A stretch of 64,000 nucleotides of DNA from Anolis sagrei (GCF_037176765.1 NC_090021.1:194909378-194973377), one strand, 5' to 3'. Counted from the first letter of the stretch, positions 22,601 through 34,130 are shown. A program made the numbers and translations. The notes: a model not told the origin generated them from the sequence alone.

Positions 22601-25600
22601 TTTTCTGTACAGTGCATCACTGAAGTAACCAAGGAAATCAGTGGCTCATCTCATTGTCACAAGTGGTTTCTACTTATTAATATGGCAGTGTTCTATGATC
22701 ACACCATTACCATTAATTCTGAAATAATATGCTAATTTTATTTATCTAAATCAGTGGTTTTCAACCTGTGGGTCCCCAGGTGTTTTGGCCTACAAGTCCC
22801 AGAAATCCCAGCCAGTTTACCAGCTGTTAGGATTTCTGGGAGTTGAAGGACAAAACATCTGGGGATCCACAGGTTGAGAACCACCGATCTAAAATTTTCA
22901 GCTTTAGGAGCTGGTTGCAAGAAAGCATTGTTGTCCTTCCAGACCTCTGGAAAACCCCTGGGAAGTCTGGAAGGGTGCCTTTGACTTCCTGAGACTGACT
23001 GCTGAAGCATAGCCAACCATTGTCGGATGACTCTCTCACCCAATGGCCATGAGTGGGTTGCCACAACACCAGAATCATTGAATTTGGGGAATGGAGGTTA
23101 CTGTAGATCAGGGGTCCTCAAACTAAGGCCCGGGGGCCAGATACAGCCCTCCAAGGTCATTTACCTGGCCCTCGCTCAGGGTCAACCTAAGTATGAAATG
23201 ACTTGAAAGTACACAACCACAACAACAACAGCAATGCTATCTCATCAGCCAAAAGCAGGCCCATACTTCCCATTGAAATACTAATAAGCTTATATTTATT
23301 ATAATTGTTCTTCATTTTAATTATTGTATTATTTTAAAGTTGTTGTTTTTTGCATTACAAATAAGACATGTGCAGTGTGCATACGAATTCATTCATGTTT
23401 ATTTTCAAATTATAATCCAGCCCTCCAACAGTTTGAGGGACTGTGACCTGGCCCTCTGTTTAAAAAGTTTGTGGACCCCTGATGTAGATAGTAGAGATTA
23501 AAATCTCCATCCATGCTTACCATTAAAAACCATATAGAACCATAATTTGACATTGAGCCTGCATATGCCACTAAGGTAAGGTAAAGTTTCCCCCTTGGCA
23601 TTAAGTCTATTCGAGTCTGGCTCTGGGGTGGTGGTGCTCATTTCCATTTCTAAGCGGAATAGCCAGTCTTGTCTGTGTGGAGCGTCGTTACCTTCCCGCC
23701 GTATTGATCTACTCACATTTGCATGTTTTCAAACTGCTAGGTTAGCAAAAGCTGGGGCTAACAGTGGGAGCTTACCCCACTCTGCAGATTCAAACCACTG
23801 AGCTGAGTTCAGCATCTCAACAAGTTTAGCAGCCCAGCGATTTAACCTGCTGTGCCACTGAGAGCTCCACATGCCACAAACAAGCTTCAAAACAGGTACT
23901 CACTTATCATCAGTTTTTCCTCCAAGACAATATATAGCTCCATTGTGTGAAGCTGTAGCATGGCCATAGACTTTAAGTGGAAGCTTCTTGACCTCACTCC
24001 ATTTGACTGCTCTGAAAAGGAAGGAGACATGAGCAGACATTTAAGCAACACAGAGATAATTTCCCCCCATTGGCCTGTATGGCAGATAATTAAAAGTGTA
24101 AAATATGATAATATTAATCAACCTACGTGGCGTCGTAGCATAATACAGAATCCAGGGATTCTTCAGTTTGGAGATCTTTGCCTGCAATAACGTAGATTTT
24201 GTTTTCTGATTCTCCTAATCCAAAAAGGCATCTGGCTGATGGCAGTGGAGGAAGTCCAGCCCATTCAGAAGTGATGGTATCCAACTATTTCCAAATGTAA
24301 GAATAAGAAATGACAGCATGTTTAGCATAACAATTGCAAACAACCACAAAACAGCTAATAAAAGAGACTATGATTTTTTCACCCCATCTCATCACCTCTC
24401 ATGAACACCCTCTTGATGGTTCTCGCCCCCATACTATGCTTGTGTATCATAACAGATTTTTGAAAATTTCCTCTACCACATGTCCCCCTGATAATTATCA
24501 AGGTTTGCCACTTGTGCTTTTGGATTTGCACCTCCATTGTTGTTTTTATTTAAAGTCTATTTTCTATAGGTTTTTTAAATTTTCCCTAAAGATTCTTCTA
24601 TTTATTTGGATCTAATTCTCACCAATGTAGCAATGCTATGTCTTAAATACAGTCCCAATTAGAATAGGCCTATTGCATCCGTGGAATTTACCTAAGTATG
24701 TTTTACTTCTCTTAACCTATCAGTTCGAAACATGCAAATGTGAGTAGGTACTGCTTTGGAGGGAAGCTAATGGTGTCCCATGCAGTCATGCCAGCCACAT
24801 GACTTTGGAGGTATCTATGGACAACGCCAGCTCTTCAGCTTAGAAATGGAGATGAGCACCATCCTCCAGAGTCAAACACAATTAGACAATGTCAAGGGGA
24901 AACCTTTACCTTTGCCTTATGATCTTTTTCAGAAGTGCTCTTGTGAAAATTTGCAATGCCCTTGTGTGAAACCTTGTACACAGGACTGAACAGTTGAAAT
25001 TAATATTCCTAGCACTTTTACCAAATGCATTAAATGTTTTCACCTTTCTCAAATGCATTACTTGCTCCAAGAAGCTCTGTTTCCTTTTTTTTGGAAAGGC
25101 AGACATGGGATACATCTATTCTACACTGTAGAATTAATTTAGTTTGACATCATTTTAAATTCCATGGTTCAATACTATGGAATCCTGGAAGTTGTAGTTT
25201 GGTGAAGCACCAGCCCATTTTGGCAGAGAATGCTAAAGATCTGGCAAATGACAACTCCCATGAAACTATAGCTATGAAACTGCAAACTGCATTAATTCTA
25301 CAGAGTAGATGCACCCATGGCCACTGTGTATTTTTCTTCTACATCCAAGTGAGTTAATATTTTTGTTGCTGTCAGCTGATTTTTCTTGAAATGTATAAGA
25401 AGTCTGTAGATATTATAAGGTGAGAATGAGCTTATGTTCTGCCTCCTGTCTGCACTTGGCTTTCAGAAAAAGATCATTGTTGCTGTATCACAAAAGATAT
25501 CAGTTGAATTAATACTTTGGTGAAGATCCTGTGTGCCAACGCCAAGCCTAATGGAAGAGCTTTAAGGTGGAAATTGTCTACATTTTTTTTTTGCTTCTAA

Positions 25601-28600
25601 GGTATATTTAAGAGAGCATCTTTAATGCTTTGATTTCTCTGTGCATTTTCTTGGTTTCTCAGTACAATTTTAATTAAGTTCCCGAGTCTGTTCTATTAAC
25701 TGCTGCTCCTTAGAAACTTCTTGTCCACCAGACTTCATATGTGCTCCCTACAGAGGTTCCAAACTCATTAAGTATGCATTGTCATGATTCCTAACATTCA
25801 TAGTAGTTAATTTGACATCTGTCCTTCCTAACTTTAAATTAAGAGGAGTTTCTCATTATATCTGATGTCTCCTCTATGCTCAAACTCTGGTTTGTTCAAG
25901 CAATAAGGAGCAACCCATCAACCCAACAGACCTCACAACCTCTGAGGATGCTTGCCACAGATGCAGGCGAAACGTCAGGAGAGAATGTTTCTAGAGCATG
26001 GCCATACAGCCTGAAAAACCAACAACAACCCAGTGATTCTGGCCATGAAAGGCTTCGACAATACATACAACCCATTGTTGTTTACAATCCTGATGTGTTA
26101 ACAAACTGATGGTTATCCATTGACTAAAGTAATCAGTGTCCTCAAATCCAGATACAACAGGGAATTCTAACTGGCTTATAAGCAGAAGCAGATTGTTCTG
26201 ATGTCCTCACAGCCTCACCACAAGAGACAAAGGAGCGAACATGCAAACTCAAGGCTGGTTGTGATTTTTGACCTAGAATCCTACAAGTCCTTGGGTTTCA
26301 CACTGAGGAATCTGATCTGCAAGGGAAAAGCAATGGCTATAATATCTACTTCCTGTACTGAAATGAATGAAAGAGGAAACTCTTGTGAGGGGAAGAGCTC
26401 CATCTGCATGGTGAAGATAGACTGTAGCCATCAGAAATGGAAATATCAAACTAAATTAAGGAAAATTAGAAGACCAGAGTAGAAAATGCATAGACAAGGC
26501 ACATGAAATATCTGAGAACATAAATTATACTGGACCAAACCAAAAAACCTATATATATTACCATTCTCGTCACAGAATGGCAAACCAGTTTCTATGAAAA
26601 CTTTCCAAAAACTGTAACTACAGCCTCTAGTATTCGTGAGCACAGATATGCAGATACATAGTACTGTCAACTGATAGTCAACTGATAGTCCATTCTTCTT
26701 CTAAAGTATTTTTAAAACCTTTTAAGAGCCATCATTCCATCACATGCTAAATGTTCACCTGAACTGGCATATAAAAGAGTAGGATCATGTCAATAATCTT
26801 TGATCCTATCCCATTTCTCTTTTAGCAAAATGTCTCATTCACCTATGTCAAATGCAAGACCCGCGGACCAAATCCGGCCCATAAAATCATTCTATGTGCC
26901 CTGTGGAACTTTCAGTGTTAAGGTAACATAGTTATATTTATAAAATCTTACAATTACAAACAGCCCTTTGAAAGAAACCCTAAGACTGATGTGGCCTTTC
27001 ATGAAAATGGGTTTGATAACCCTGGTCTAAAGGAACACACAGGAACAAATAGTTGGCTCTTCTGGACTGATGGTACTTCCAAGGCATGCTATGATCAAAT
27101 GCCGTCCAGTCAAATGTCTCAGTTGTGCTGTTACAACAGAGTGGCACAGTGCCACCATTTCTGTTATAAAATCAATAAAACCCACTTTAATTTACATGTA
27201 CATTTCTCAGGCCGACACAGCATTAAATAAGTTCTATTTAAAATATTTTAAAAAGCTTTTGGGGTGGGGGAAGGGATATAGTGGAAATGAGTTCATGGAA
27301 TCCTAGAGTTGGAAGACACTTTGTGGGCCATCCAGTCCAACCCTCTGCCAAGAAGCAGGAAAATCGCATTCAAAGCACACCTAACAGATGGCCATCCAAC
27401 CTCTGCTTAAAAGTCTCCAAAGAAAGAGTCTCCACCACACTCCAGGTCAGAGAGTTCCACTGCTGAACAGCTCTCACAGTCAGGAAGTTCTTCCTAATGT
27501 TCAGGTGGAATCTCCTTTCCTGTAGTTTGAAGCCATTATTCTGTGTCCTAGACTTCAGGACAGCAGAAAACAAGCCTGCTCCCTCCTCCCTATGACTTCC
27601 CCTCACATATTTATACATGGCCATCATGTCTCCTCTTAGCCTCTCAGATAGCTTAGAATATGCTAGTATTATCTAGAAAGCAGGACTGAAAAATTATGTG
27701 ATACATTCTTAAGCATCTGTAGACCTCTAGTCAGAAATGATGCTGAATTAGGATACAGAAATGCAAAACTTGCAGAGACCAAGAGATAATGAATTTAAAA
27801 GATTGCTTTCCAAAAGTCCACAGAAAAGCAATGTCTTTTAGGATGTGGACTTAACTTTTTAAAATCAATTTACCCCTCTGCAGAACTGAAATGACAATGA
27901 GAAACGTAAGATTTATACCTGGAAAAAGTATGACTGGAAAGGGGCTTCCTTGTTCTCTTCATCCACGTACAGTCCTCCCACCACATAGACCTGCTTCTGT
28001 TTTGTGACAATGCTGGAATGATTTCTAGGAATCTGTTCTGACAGGGCTACCAGGTAACATTCATTCTCTGTAGGATCATATGCCACAGAAGCTGTATCAT
28101 TGATGAGAAGAATGAGGTCTTTGGTAAACATTCCATGCCTTGGAATATCATTCAGACACCCAGGGAGTAAGTCCTCATCCCCGACATCACCATTAACCTC
28201 TCCTTGGGCTGACTTTCCCGCACCTTTGGTCGGTTCAGGCATTTTCCCAGTGAATGCATCTTTTATCAACTTGATCTTTTTGGAAAGATCAGGGTTAGTT
28301 TTGATTATATCATCTTTTTCAACATGCTCCTTGAAGTATTTCTCATCCATCAGCCGAAAACGGATACAGTCAAAGATCTCTACAAGAGTCTTCATTCTGT
28401 TTTCTTTATCTTTCTTCACCCACCTCATTACGGCTTCGAAAACCACTTCCTCCTTTTCAACGTTCAAGCCATCTTGTGAAATAATCGAGATGAGTTCATG
28501 GGGGGCGAGCTGTATGAAATCCTCTTCTTTGCAAATCTTCACAAAGTGGTCTGACACAAAATCACGGGCAGAAAGTGCAAGTCTTGGGCAGTCGAGGAGG

Positions 28601-29028
28601 ATACCAAGCCTGAGGATGGCCAAGCAGTTACCTACAGCAAGCCTTTTCTGAAGATAGGAAACACACACGGTGAACACGGAGGGGATTTGAAAGCGGCTCG
28701 CCAAGGCAAAAATATCTTGAACGTTTGAATCATTGAGGTCAATGCTGGCAGAATAAAGGTACTTCACAATCATGTCAAGGGTGAGAGGGTCAACATTGTC
28801 AAGGACTACCTCTTTCTTTTTCTCCTCACTTTGCTCAGATAAGAAGTACTCCCGGAAATAAGGACTACAGGCCGACAGAATCAGTCTGTGGCACGGAAGG
28901 CTTTTATCCCCAGCTTTAAGGGAGCAATCGACAAACCTTTTCTCTTCCAAAAGCTCCCTGAGGCCATCTTGCAGAAGAGTGGATTGATAAAGCCGAAGCT
29001 CTTCAGTGAGTTCTCTTTGAGAATCCAT
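17009..29028 (-). CDS. KLHL41: KLHL41, complete, 6 coding exons
   Basis: Kelch-like protein 41 (sarcosin/KBTBD10), a BTB-BACK-Kelch protein of skeletal muscle linked to CUL3 and to nebulin stability; human mutations cause nemaline myopathy. Exons, 5' to 3' on -: 29028-27919, 24284-24127, 24011-23904, 21427-21242, 19310-19164, 17120-17009. The total is 1821 nt, giving 606 aa, the same as my recollection of the human length. Start [19 protein letters not shown] with context AAAATGG. BTB about residues 25-130 ([20 protein letters not shown]), BACK about 135-240, acidic linker, then Kelch repeats from about 340 to the end ([46 protein letters not shown]). It ends NMFKLSKL. All junctions are in phase. 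Confidence 0.96.
17340..17770 (-). mobile_element. L2-like LINE 3' end with AT-rich tandem repeat
   Basis: The block 'tgccgcccttctcaccccga' and 'agtggcttacaagatatata' is the complement of an L2 3' end. From about 17600 to 17698 it passes into tandem TATAT/ATTAT units. It resembles 46282-46420. Confidence 0.55.
18565..18702 (+). mobile_element. CR1 LINE 3' end fragment
   Basis: 'ggtggaggctccttctttgg', 'aggctggatgaccatctgtt' and 'tggcccacgaggtctcttcc' lead to 'aactctatgattcta', the classic CR1 3' end. A second, shorter copy is at 20650-20717. Confidence 0.8.
19370..19417. repeat. (GATA)n microsatellite, left part
   Basis: About twelve GATA units. A matching GATA run at 19570-19603 lies on the far side of an L2-like tail, suggesting the L2 inserted into a GATA array. 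Confidence 0.9.
19430..19568 (+). mobile_element. L2-like LINE 3' end within a GATA array
   Basis: 'ttgaggcttcggcccgtgta', 'agccgcatcgagtccttcgg' and 'tacaaataaagttaataata', ending in (AAT)n. This is the conserved terminal block of squamate L2 elements, with GATA repeats on both sides. Confidence 0.7.
20650..20717 (+). mobile_element. CR1 LINE 3' tip
   Basis: Short fragment 'atgcaattttcctgcttctt' then 'gatggcccacaaggtctctt' and the terminal 'tctatgattct' repeat of CR1. Confidence 0.7.
22110..22305 (-). mobile_element. L2/CR1-like LINE 3' end
   Basis: 'cacctctccccaaagggact', 'cagggtggcttacatgaggc' and 'caagcccaataatacagc', with an ATA/AAT repeat at its 3' end (22110-22150 on +). A relative of the copy at 4468-4700. 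Confidence 0.6.
22750..22891. mobile_element. hAT-type MITE (CAGTGGTTTTCAAC ends)
   Basis: Ends CAGTGGTTTTCAACCTG / CAGGTTGAGAACCACCG, with an internal palindrome around 'ccagctgttaggatttctgg'. Flanks atctaaat / atctaaaa match at 7 of 8 positions, as expected of a hAT target duplication. Same family as 1283-1428. Confidence 0.8.
23109..23483. mobile_element. OC1-like hAT transposon, non-autonomous, copy 1
   Basis: Terminal repeats CAGGGGTCCTCAAACT / GTTTGTGGACCCCTG; flanks ctgtagat / atgtagat agree at 7 of 8. The interior shares 'gtgcagtgtgcat', 'acttgaaagtacacaaccac' and 'catcagccaaaagcaggccc' with the inverted copy at 49352-49725. The ends resemble the OposCharlie1 (OC1) group of hAT elements, known for horizontal spread among tetrapods; that naming is from memory. 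It lies in a KLHL41 intron. Confidence 0.65.
23574..23868 (-). mobile_element. Sauria-type SINE
   Basis: From 'ggtaaggtaaagtttccccc' to 'tgctgtgccactgagagctc' on +. It ends about 35 bp from the KLHL41 exon at 23904-24011, on the downstream side of its donor. Confidence 0.75.
24722..24917 (+). mobile_element. Sauria-type SINE, 5'-truncated
   Basis: Starts within the body ('ttcgaaacatgcaaatgtga') and runs to the tail 'tcaaggggaaacctttacct'. The tRNA head is missing. Confidence 0.75.
25108..25318. mobile_element. Palindromic MITE, 'ctacactgtagaattaat' family
   Basis: Inverted ends 'catctattctacactgtaga' / 'tctacagagtagatgcacc', with internal 'tcctggaagttgtagtttgg' matched by 'acaactcccatgaaactata'. 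A related diverged copy is at 49850-50030. Confidence 0.6.
25910..26075 (+). mobile_element. Penelope-derived terminal fragment
   Basis: 'caacagacctcacaacctct', 'gaggatgcttgccacagatg', 'caggcgaaacgtcaggagag' and 'gccatgaaaggcttcgacaa' form one arm of the foldback family. It is the complement of 46955-47105. Confidence 0.7.
26850..27025. mobile_element. Degenerate hAT/Charlie-like fragment
   Basis: 'gacccgcggaccaaatccgg' and 'gtttgataaccctggtctaa' resemble the ends of Charlie-type hAT elements. Clear target duplications were not found. Confidence 0.4.
27285..27660 (-). mobile_element. CR1 LINE 3' part
   Basis: The - strand encodes a CR1 ORF2 C terminus ([20 protein letters not shown] and [16 protein letters not shown]). 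The + strand shows the reverse of the CR1 terminal sequence: 'tcctagagttggaagacact', 'gccatccagtccaaccctct'. Located about 260 bp from the KLHL41 exon 1 donor. Confidence 0.85.
27919..29028 (-). CDS. KLHL41: KLHL41 exon 1 (BTB, BACK, start of Kelch)
   Basis: A single 1110-nt exon of 370 codons carries BTB and BACK and ends in the first Kelch strand ([23 protein letters not shown]) at CAG|GTATAA. The start codon is the first ATG of the frame and matches the conserved N terminus. The coding block shows no repeats or frame breaks. Confidence 0.95.
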
Positions 29029-29151
29029 TTTGTGGAGATCTGGACAAGGAGCTAAGGGAGAGAGCCCTCTTGTTGGTACTTAGGTCTGCCTGGAAAAGGC
29101 AGATCAGTGCACTTTGCCCAGCTTGAAGGTCCTGTAATTTAATCTTGACAG

Positions 29152-29227
29152 CTAAATATAGATACAGACTTTCACAAACTGGAATTTCGAATGGATGGTG
29201 TGGAAAGAAGAGTGGGGCTTGCAGCTG
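29152..29227 (-). promoter_or_regulatory. Candidate KLHL41 muscle promoter: MEF2 site and E-box
   Basis: CTAAATATAG at 29152-29161 (CTATATTTAG on -) fits the MEF2 consensus YTAWWWWTAR exactly and lies about 124 bp upstream of the KLHL41 ATG; it is also TATA-like. CAGCTG at 29222-29227 is a MyoD/myogenin-type E-box. Both fit muscle-restricted expression. The transcription start site is not visible, so promoter function is inferred. Confidence 0.5.
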
Positions 29228-29495
29228 TCATGGGTTGAAAGAAGCAACTGTTGCTTTTAGTCACTAAGGAATCAGTTTTACTTGGTTACACACATTGAAT
29301 CACTGAGATTACTTGTAGAATATACTTAGATCCCTACATTAGCAAGGAGTCAGAATTAGATCTAAAGGTAGTTGCTATGGAATAGGTCCCAAAAACATAC
29401 TTGTTACTACCCTCAAGCATGATTTCAAAATATGGAATCATCAGGTGAACGTATGATGTTCATTCATAAAATCATTTAAATATATTTTAGACCAG

Positions 29496-29968
29496 TTGTT
29501 CCCAACCTTTTTTTGACCAGGGACCACTTGATCAGAAACCACTTGACCAGGGACCACTCTCCAACATTAGTACCAAAGGGGTTATGAATCATTTTTTGGT
29601 CAACTTTGGTTTGGTTATTTGAGCTGCTGATTCAAAAAACTGCATTGGATAGACCACATCAGTTCTAATTTCTGATACAGAACATATGCCATCCAGTAGC
29701 TGCCATCTGTTCGCCCACCAAAAACCATATTTAATAATCTAGAGTTGATGTGGTAGTGGTAATCTTTCGTGGGTAGTCAGCCTCTCCCCTCCCGACATTC
29801 CTGTTGCTTCGGCACTATGAGAGAGTTTTGTGAGACCGTCGCCCTCGTTGCAACGTGGCTTCGAGGCAACAGTGTTGTAATGGTGAGGCCATGGACCATA
29901 TTTTTGTTCTGGGGGACCACTGGTGGTCCATGGACCACAGGTTGGAAACCACTGTTTCAGACAAATGA
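29496..29968. mobile_element. hAT-type transposon, non-autonomous (CAGTTGTTCCCAACC ends)
   Basis: Ends CAGTTGTTCCCAACCTTTT / GGTTGGAAACCACTG, with flanks ttttagac / tttcagac matching at 7 of 8. The interior carries 'ggaccacttgatcag' and 'gggggaccactggtggtcca' near opposite ends. A fragment sharing 'gatacagaacatatg' and 'catctg.tcgccca' lies at 33105-33235. No transposase frame remains. Confidence 0.7.
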
Positions 29969-30074
29969 AAGCATTTCATACTCCTAGAAAAATAAACACC
30001 TGTGTAATCAATATCTAAAAGGTTATTTGTGTCTTGTTAAGATATTTAGCTGTTACACAATGGTAATGGTTAAT

Positions 30075-30278
30075 AATGAGAAGACAGGAAAGCTTGGAGA
30101 AGACAATGATGCTGGGGAAAATGGAAGGAAAAAGGATAAGATAGATAGATGATATCCTTGAAGTAACTGGTTTGACCTTGAAGGAGCTGGGGGTGGCCAC
30201 GGCCAACAGGGAGCTCTGGAGTGGGCTGATCCATGAGGTCACAAAGTTGGAAACAACTGAATGAATGAACAACAATAA
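30075..30278 (+). mobile_element. BovB (RTE) LINE 3' fragment
   Basis: 'gaagacaggaaagcttggag', 'ctggtttgaccttgaaggag', 'ggtggccacggccaacaggg' and 'aactgaatgaatgaacaaca' match the complement of 51615-51860. A decayed copy. Confidence 0.8.
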
Positions 30279-31335
30279 TTGGTTGAAAGCACTGACCAAT
30301 TCAATAAAAGAGAGAGAGAGAAAGGAAGTATACAACAAATCAATAAAAATGTGGATCAAGTCCCAAAATTTAAATGCATTTTTAATAATCTCGTTAGTGC
30401 TTTACATGTGGGCTAGACATAAATGCCCATTCAGACTGGGGGATATGTTGCACAGCATATAAAACCAGAAATGGGCTCAATACAAAAGAATACCTCCTGG
30501 AATCCAACAAAACAGACAATAGTTAATAACAAATTCTTAGGTTCCAATTTATAGGAAAGTTATTCAAAACTTGTCATTTGATAAATTTTACTGAAAGTCA
30601 CCTTTGTACCTTTAATACAGAATAGATACCACCAAAAGTCATGGAATGGATGTAGAACAAATTAGTCACATGTAATTGTTGAGTTTTTGGGTTCTGACTA
30701 ATGACTACTCTGAAGTGACGCCATCACTGGGTTTTCTTGGTAGAATTTGTATAGAAGGATTTCCCTTTGTCTTCCTCTAAGGCTGGGAGTGTGTGATTTT
30801 TCCATGGTCACCCAGTGAGTTTTCATGACTCTGTGGGGAATTGAACTTTGACCTCACAGTGACCTAGTTTAACATTCAAACCACTACACCACACTGGTTC
30901 TCATAGCCATATTAAAATGTAAAAATCAGTCCTAGGTGATGCGGATGATATTGAATATAATGTGACTGAAGTGTGACTGCCTCAATCTGAATTCAACTCT
31001 ATATGAGTAGGAAAGTTTAAATGGGCGTCTCTCAATGTATACTCGAAAGATCAGCTGCTACAACAACAGCTGGATAGACAGGTCATTTGACATTCTTCCA
31101 TTTATAGAGATGGAAGACATGCAGTTACCTCATGTAAAATCATACCAGCTGCCCCTCTCAAACAATAAATGACATTTCATTTTGAATGCAACACTGTTGG
31201 TTCACTGGATAGATACAGCTATTATGCTGTTCCTTTAACTTCTACCCTTAAAAACAAAGCTGAACTGGATTTTTAAATTAGATTATTAGTAGTTGATTTC
31301 TGCTTGGGGTTCACCTAAGGGCCACATAATTTGCT

Positions 31336-31600
31336 GGTTTTTTTTATCATGTCAGAAGCAACTTGAGAACATACTGCAAGTCACTTCTGGTGTGAAAGAA
31401 TTGGCTGTCTACAGAGAGACGTTGCCCTGGGGTTGCCTGGATGTGTTAGCTGGGAGGCTTCTCTAATGTCCCCACAAGTTAGAGCTGACAGATGGGAACT
31501 CAACCTGTCTCGTGGATTCGAACCAGCAACCTTCAGGTCAACAACCCAATCTTCAGCTCAACAGTTCAGCTGGCACAAGGGTTTAACCGATTGCATCACT
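31336..31600 (-). mobile_element. tRNA-derived SINE, poly-A type
   Basis: 'atcatgtcagaagcaacttg', 'agaattggctgtctacagag' and 'gggaggcttctctaatgtcc' to 'gtttaaccgattgcatcact' on +. Same family as 16148-16415. Confidence 0.7.
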
Positions 31601-31984
31601 GCAAAAAAAAAATAATTGCTGGTGATTTTGCTGTGATAACTTCCTGTTATATATTCCTTATCAACACAGAAACTGAATTCATGCCATTTGAATGCTTTAT
31701 ATATTCCCAAAGGTTTTTATTTTACATTTCATATAGAATATGTTTAGTAAGATGATGGTTTGGCGATAGGGACTGGATGTAGAAAAGTCAACAAATAAAT
31801 AAAGAATGAGGAAATACATCACCAAAGAACATGAATTAACATTTCCTAGATTTTATGTTACGGACAGAGCATATTCACCAACAATGAAGTATTTTGGGTT
31901 CAAATCTGTGGCAGTAATAGCTAGGGAACATATGGTGAAGGATTTAATATGTACATTTTGTATTGTATAATATGAAAGACACAT

Positions 31985-32007
31985 AATAATAATAATAATA
32001 ATAATAA

Positions 32008-32045
<38 letters not shown>

Positions 32046-32090
32046 TTATTATTTCTAACCCACCTCTCCTCGTGGCTTGGGGTGAGTAAC
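31985..32090 (-). mobile_element. L2-like 3' tip with (AAT/ATT)n
   Basis: AAT units pass into ATT units, followed by 'cccacctctcctcgtggctt', the complement of the L2 terminal block. Confidence 0.45.
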
Positions 32091-32744
32091 GACATGTTCA
32101 ATAGTCACTTTCCTGGAAGGATTACATTTGGCATAAATATTCTATTGGCATCTAAAATATTCTGCTGAGATTAATAGCAGGTTTCTTTTCATCCAATGGA
32201 ATAACTTGTTGAATTCTGTTATTAAAGACAGTGATTGTAGACATTTTACATTTGAAATATATGTTTTCGCAGTCCCATTGTCTGCTCTTATATAAATGTG
32301 TCAGTTTGTTACTTTCAGGGAAAAATTCAACAATGCCAACCTTATTGGTTTGAGCTCCAGATAATGTCTGATTTCTTATAAAGCTGTCATTCTTTTTCTG
32401 CATTCCTTTGGCACTTGTGAGAAAAGAAATTCGACTTTGCTACCACCTTTTGGCTCCTTACTCCTCTTCGGCCACAGATCCTACTGAACCGCATCACACG
32501 ATGCAGGCCATGGCCTCACCCCAATGATGGCTGAAGTGGTGAGGAAATGTTGCAAGATACTTCCTCGCCAACCAAAGTAACCATGGTTGGCGAGGAGCTA
32601 CCCTTTCCCCCATCTGATGGGAGAAGGAATAGGGCACCAATGCACCTTGATACCCCCATGTGATAGGGAAAGGAGGGAGGGCGCATGGGTTGCTATGAGG
32701 CAGCATGCCAGTGTTGTTTGCAGGCGAAACGTAACAAAATAGAG

Positions 32745-32764
32745 CGGGGGGGGGGGGGGGGGGG
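32745..32764. repeat. Poly-G run
   Basis: About 20 consecutive G after 'aacaaaatagagc'. A mononucleotide repeat in intergenic DNA. Confidence 0.85.
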
Positions 32765-33269
32765 CATCTATAATGAGGTCCCATTGAACAATATTCTGTA
32801 ACCCGACATGACTACCTTATTTAACAATTGATTTGTTATTTGAGACCAAAGACTTCTAAGTGACATTAATCTTCCTCTTACTGGTGCTACATTTCTGTCA
32901 ATACTAGGTTCTTCCTCTCCGTGGAAAGGTGCTATTACTAGTGTTCAACATACTGGCCTAGTTTACCAAATTGTAGTCTCTGTTTAACTCTTTGATTCTG
33001 GTATCTATAGCACTAACCATCACACATTTGCCTCAAATGTTAGACTTGTTTCTGGGTATATTTGACCTGCAGATTTAAAAAATGGCCCCAGTTTTCCTTT
33101 ATTAGATCTACTTTTTGATACAGAACATATGTCAATTGCCATCTGCTTGCCCATAGAAAACCATAACAACCATAAGAAACTAGAGCTGATGCAATCTATC
33201 CAATGCAATTTTCTGAATAAGCGTCCCAAATAATCCCAGGAACAGGCCTAAAAAACCAAGCCTGAATCA

Positions 33270-33870
33270 TCCTCTTTCTACTCACAAGGAATAAGTCAAA
33301 TCATACCCACTCCTAAAGGGTCTCCTATCATATTGTCTCTTATGAAAAGGCCTTATCATCTTTTTTCTCTCTCTTTTTAATTCACATATTATCTAGTGCT
33401 TCTCCCCAAAAGAATAATTCCCCTTTAAATGGCATGAAGACAAAAAATATTTTTAGATTTGGAATTTGCTTCCCAATGTCGTAATCAGTGATCACCTTCC
33501 TATCCTTATCACATTGATGGTTCGTGCTGCTAAGGTTGTTGCATCATGATATGCATCAGCTATGAATTACAATACTTTTGTTATCCTTTTCAATGCCTTA
33601 TTAAGTGTTTGTATGTCTAATTCCTGTGTGGAACTTGTAATATCATGGCTCAAACAAACATTGATACTGATGTAGATGCTCTCAAAGTCTTAGCTGATGC
33701 TTCATGAGTTTTTTTCATGATTATATCTGCTCTCCTTTCATCCACCTCTTTGAAGGAGTGTCATAGCTGCCACATTAAGAGCCACTACTGGAGCATGAAC
33801 CAAAGTAATATTTAAATTTCATATTTGGTTCCTGAGATGCAGATAGTGTAGTAAAGTAACCCAGAAGTCT
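33270..33870 (-). mobile_element. Probable DIRS-type (tyrosine-recombinase) retroelement remnant, gag-like region
   Basis: Short - strand segments read like the gag-region of DIRS elements (for example FMPFKGELFFWGEALDN, and a Lys/Ala-rich stretch around KTHEASAKTLRASTS). The copy is old and broken in several places. Terminal repeats and a recombinase region were not found. Family assignment is tentative and from memory. Confidence 0.35.
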
Positions 33871-34130
33871 CATAATGTTTGATGATGCAGACTATTCATT
33901 TTCTATTAATTCTCAATATATTTCTGGCATTGTCATTTCTGTTATTACTGGCCTTTGCTTTCTCAAAGACCAATGATGCTGTTTTTTCTAACTTTTCACG
34001 ATTTTCTCAGTTGACTTCTTTACTTTATCTTAACAGTCTTAATGTATTCAAAGCCCTCCTTTGTATAGTTTTGTAAGAATCTTAATTACACTTTCACTTA
34101 CTTCCTCATTATCTTATGTTGGGGGTGATT

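Noticed and set aside
27070-27306. Short + strand frames beside the CR1 copy
   Set aside because: No homology, no splice context, and partly transposon-derived.
28100-28651. 183-codon + strand frame opposite KLHL41 exon 1
   Set aside because: It is the antisense shadow of a well-supported coding exon; the residues follow from KLHL41 codons.
33879-34076. 65-codon hydrophobic frame resembling a membrane segment
   Set aside because: Leu/Phe/Ser-rich translation of T-rich DNA near repeat debris; no promoter or conserved motif.
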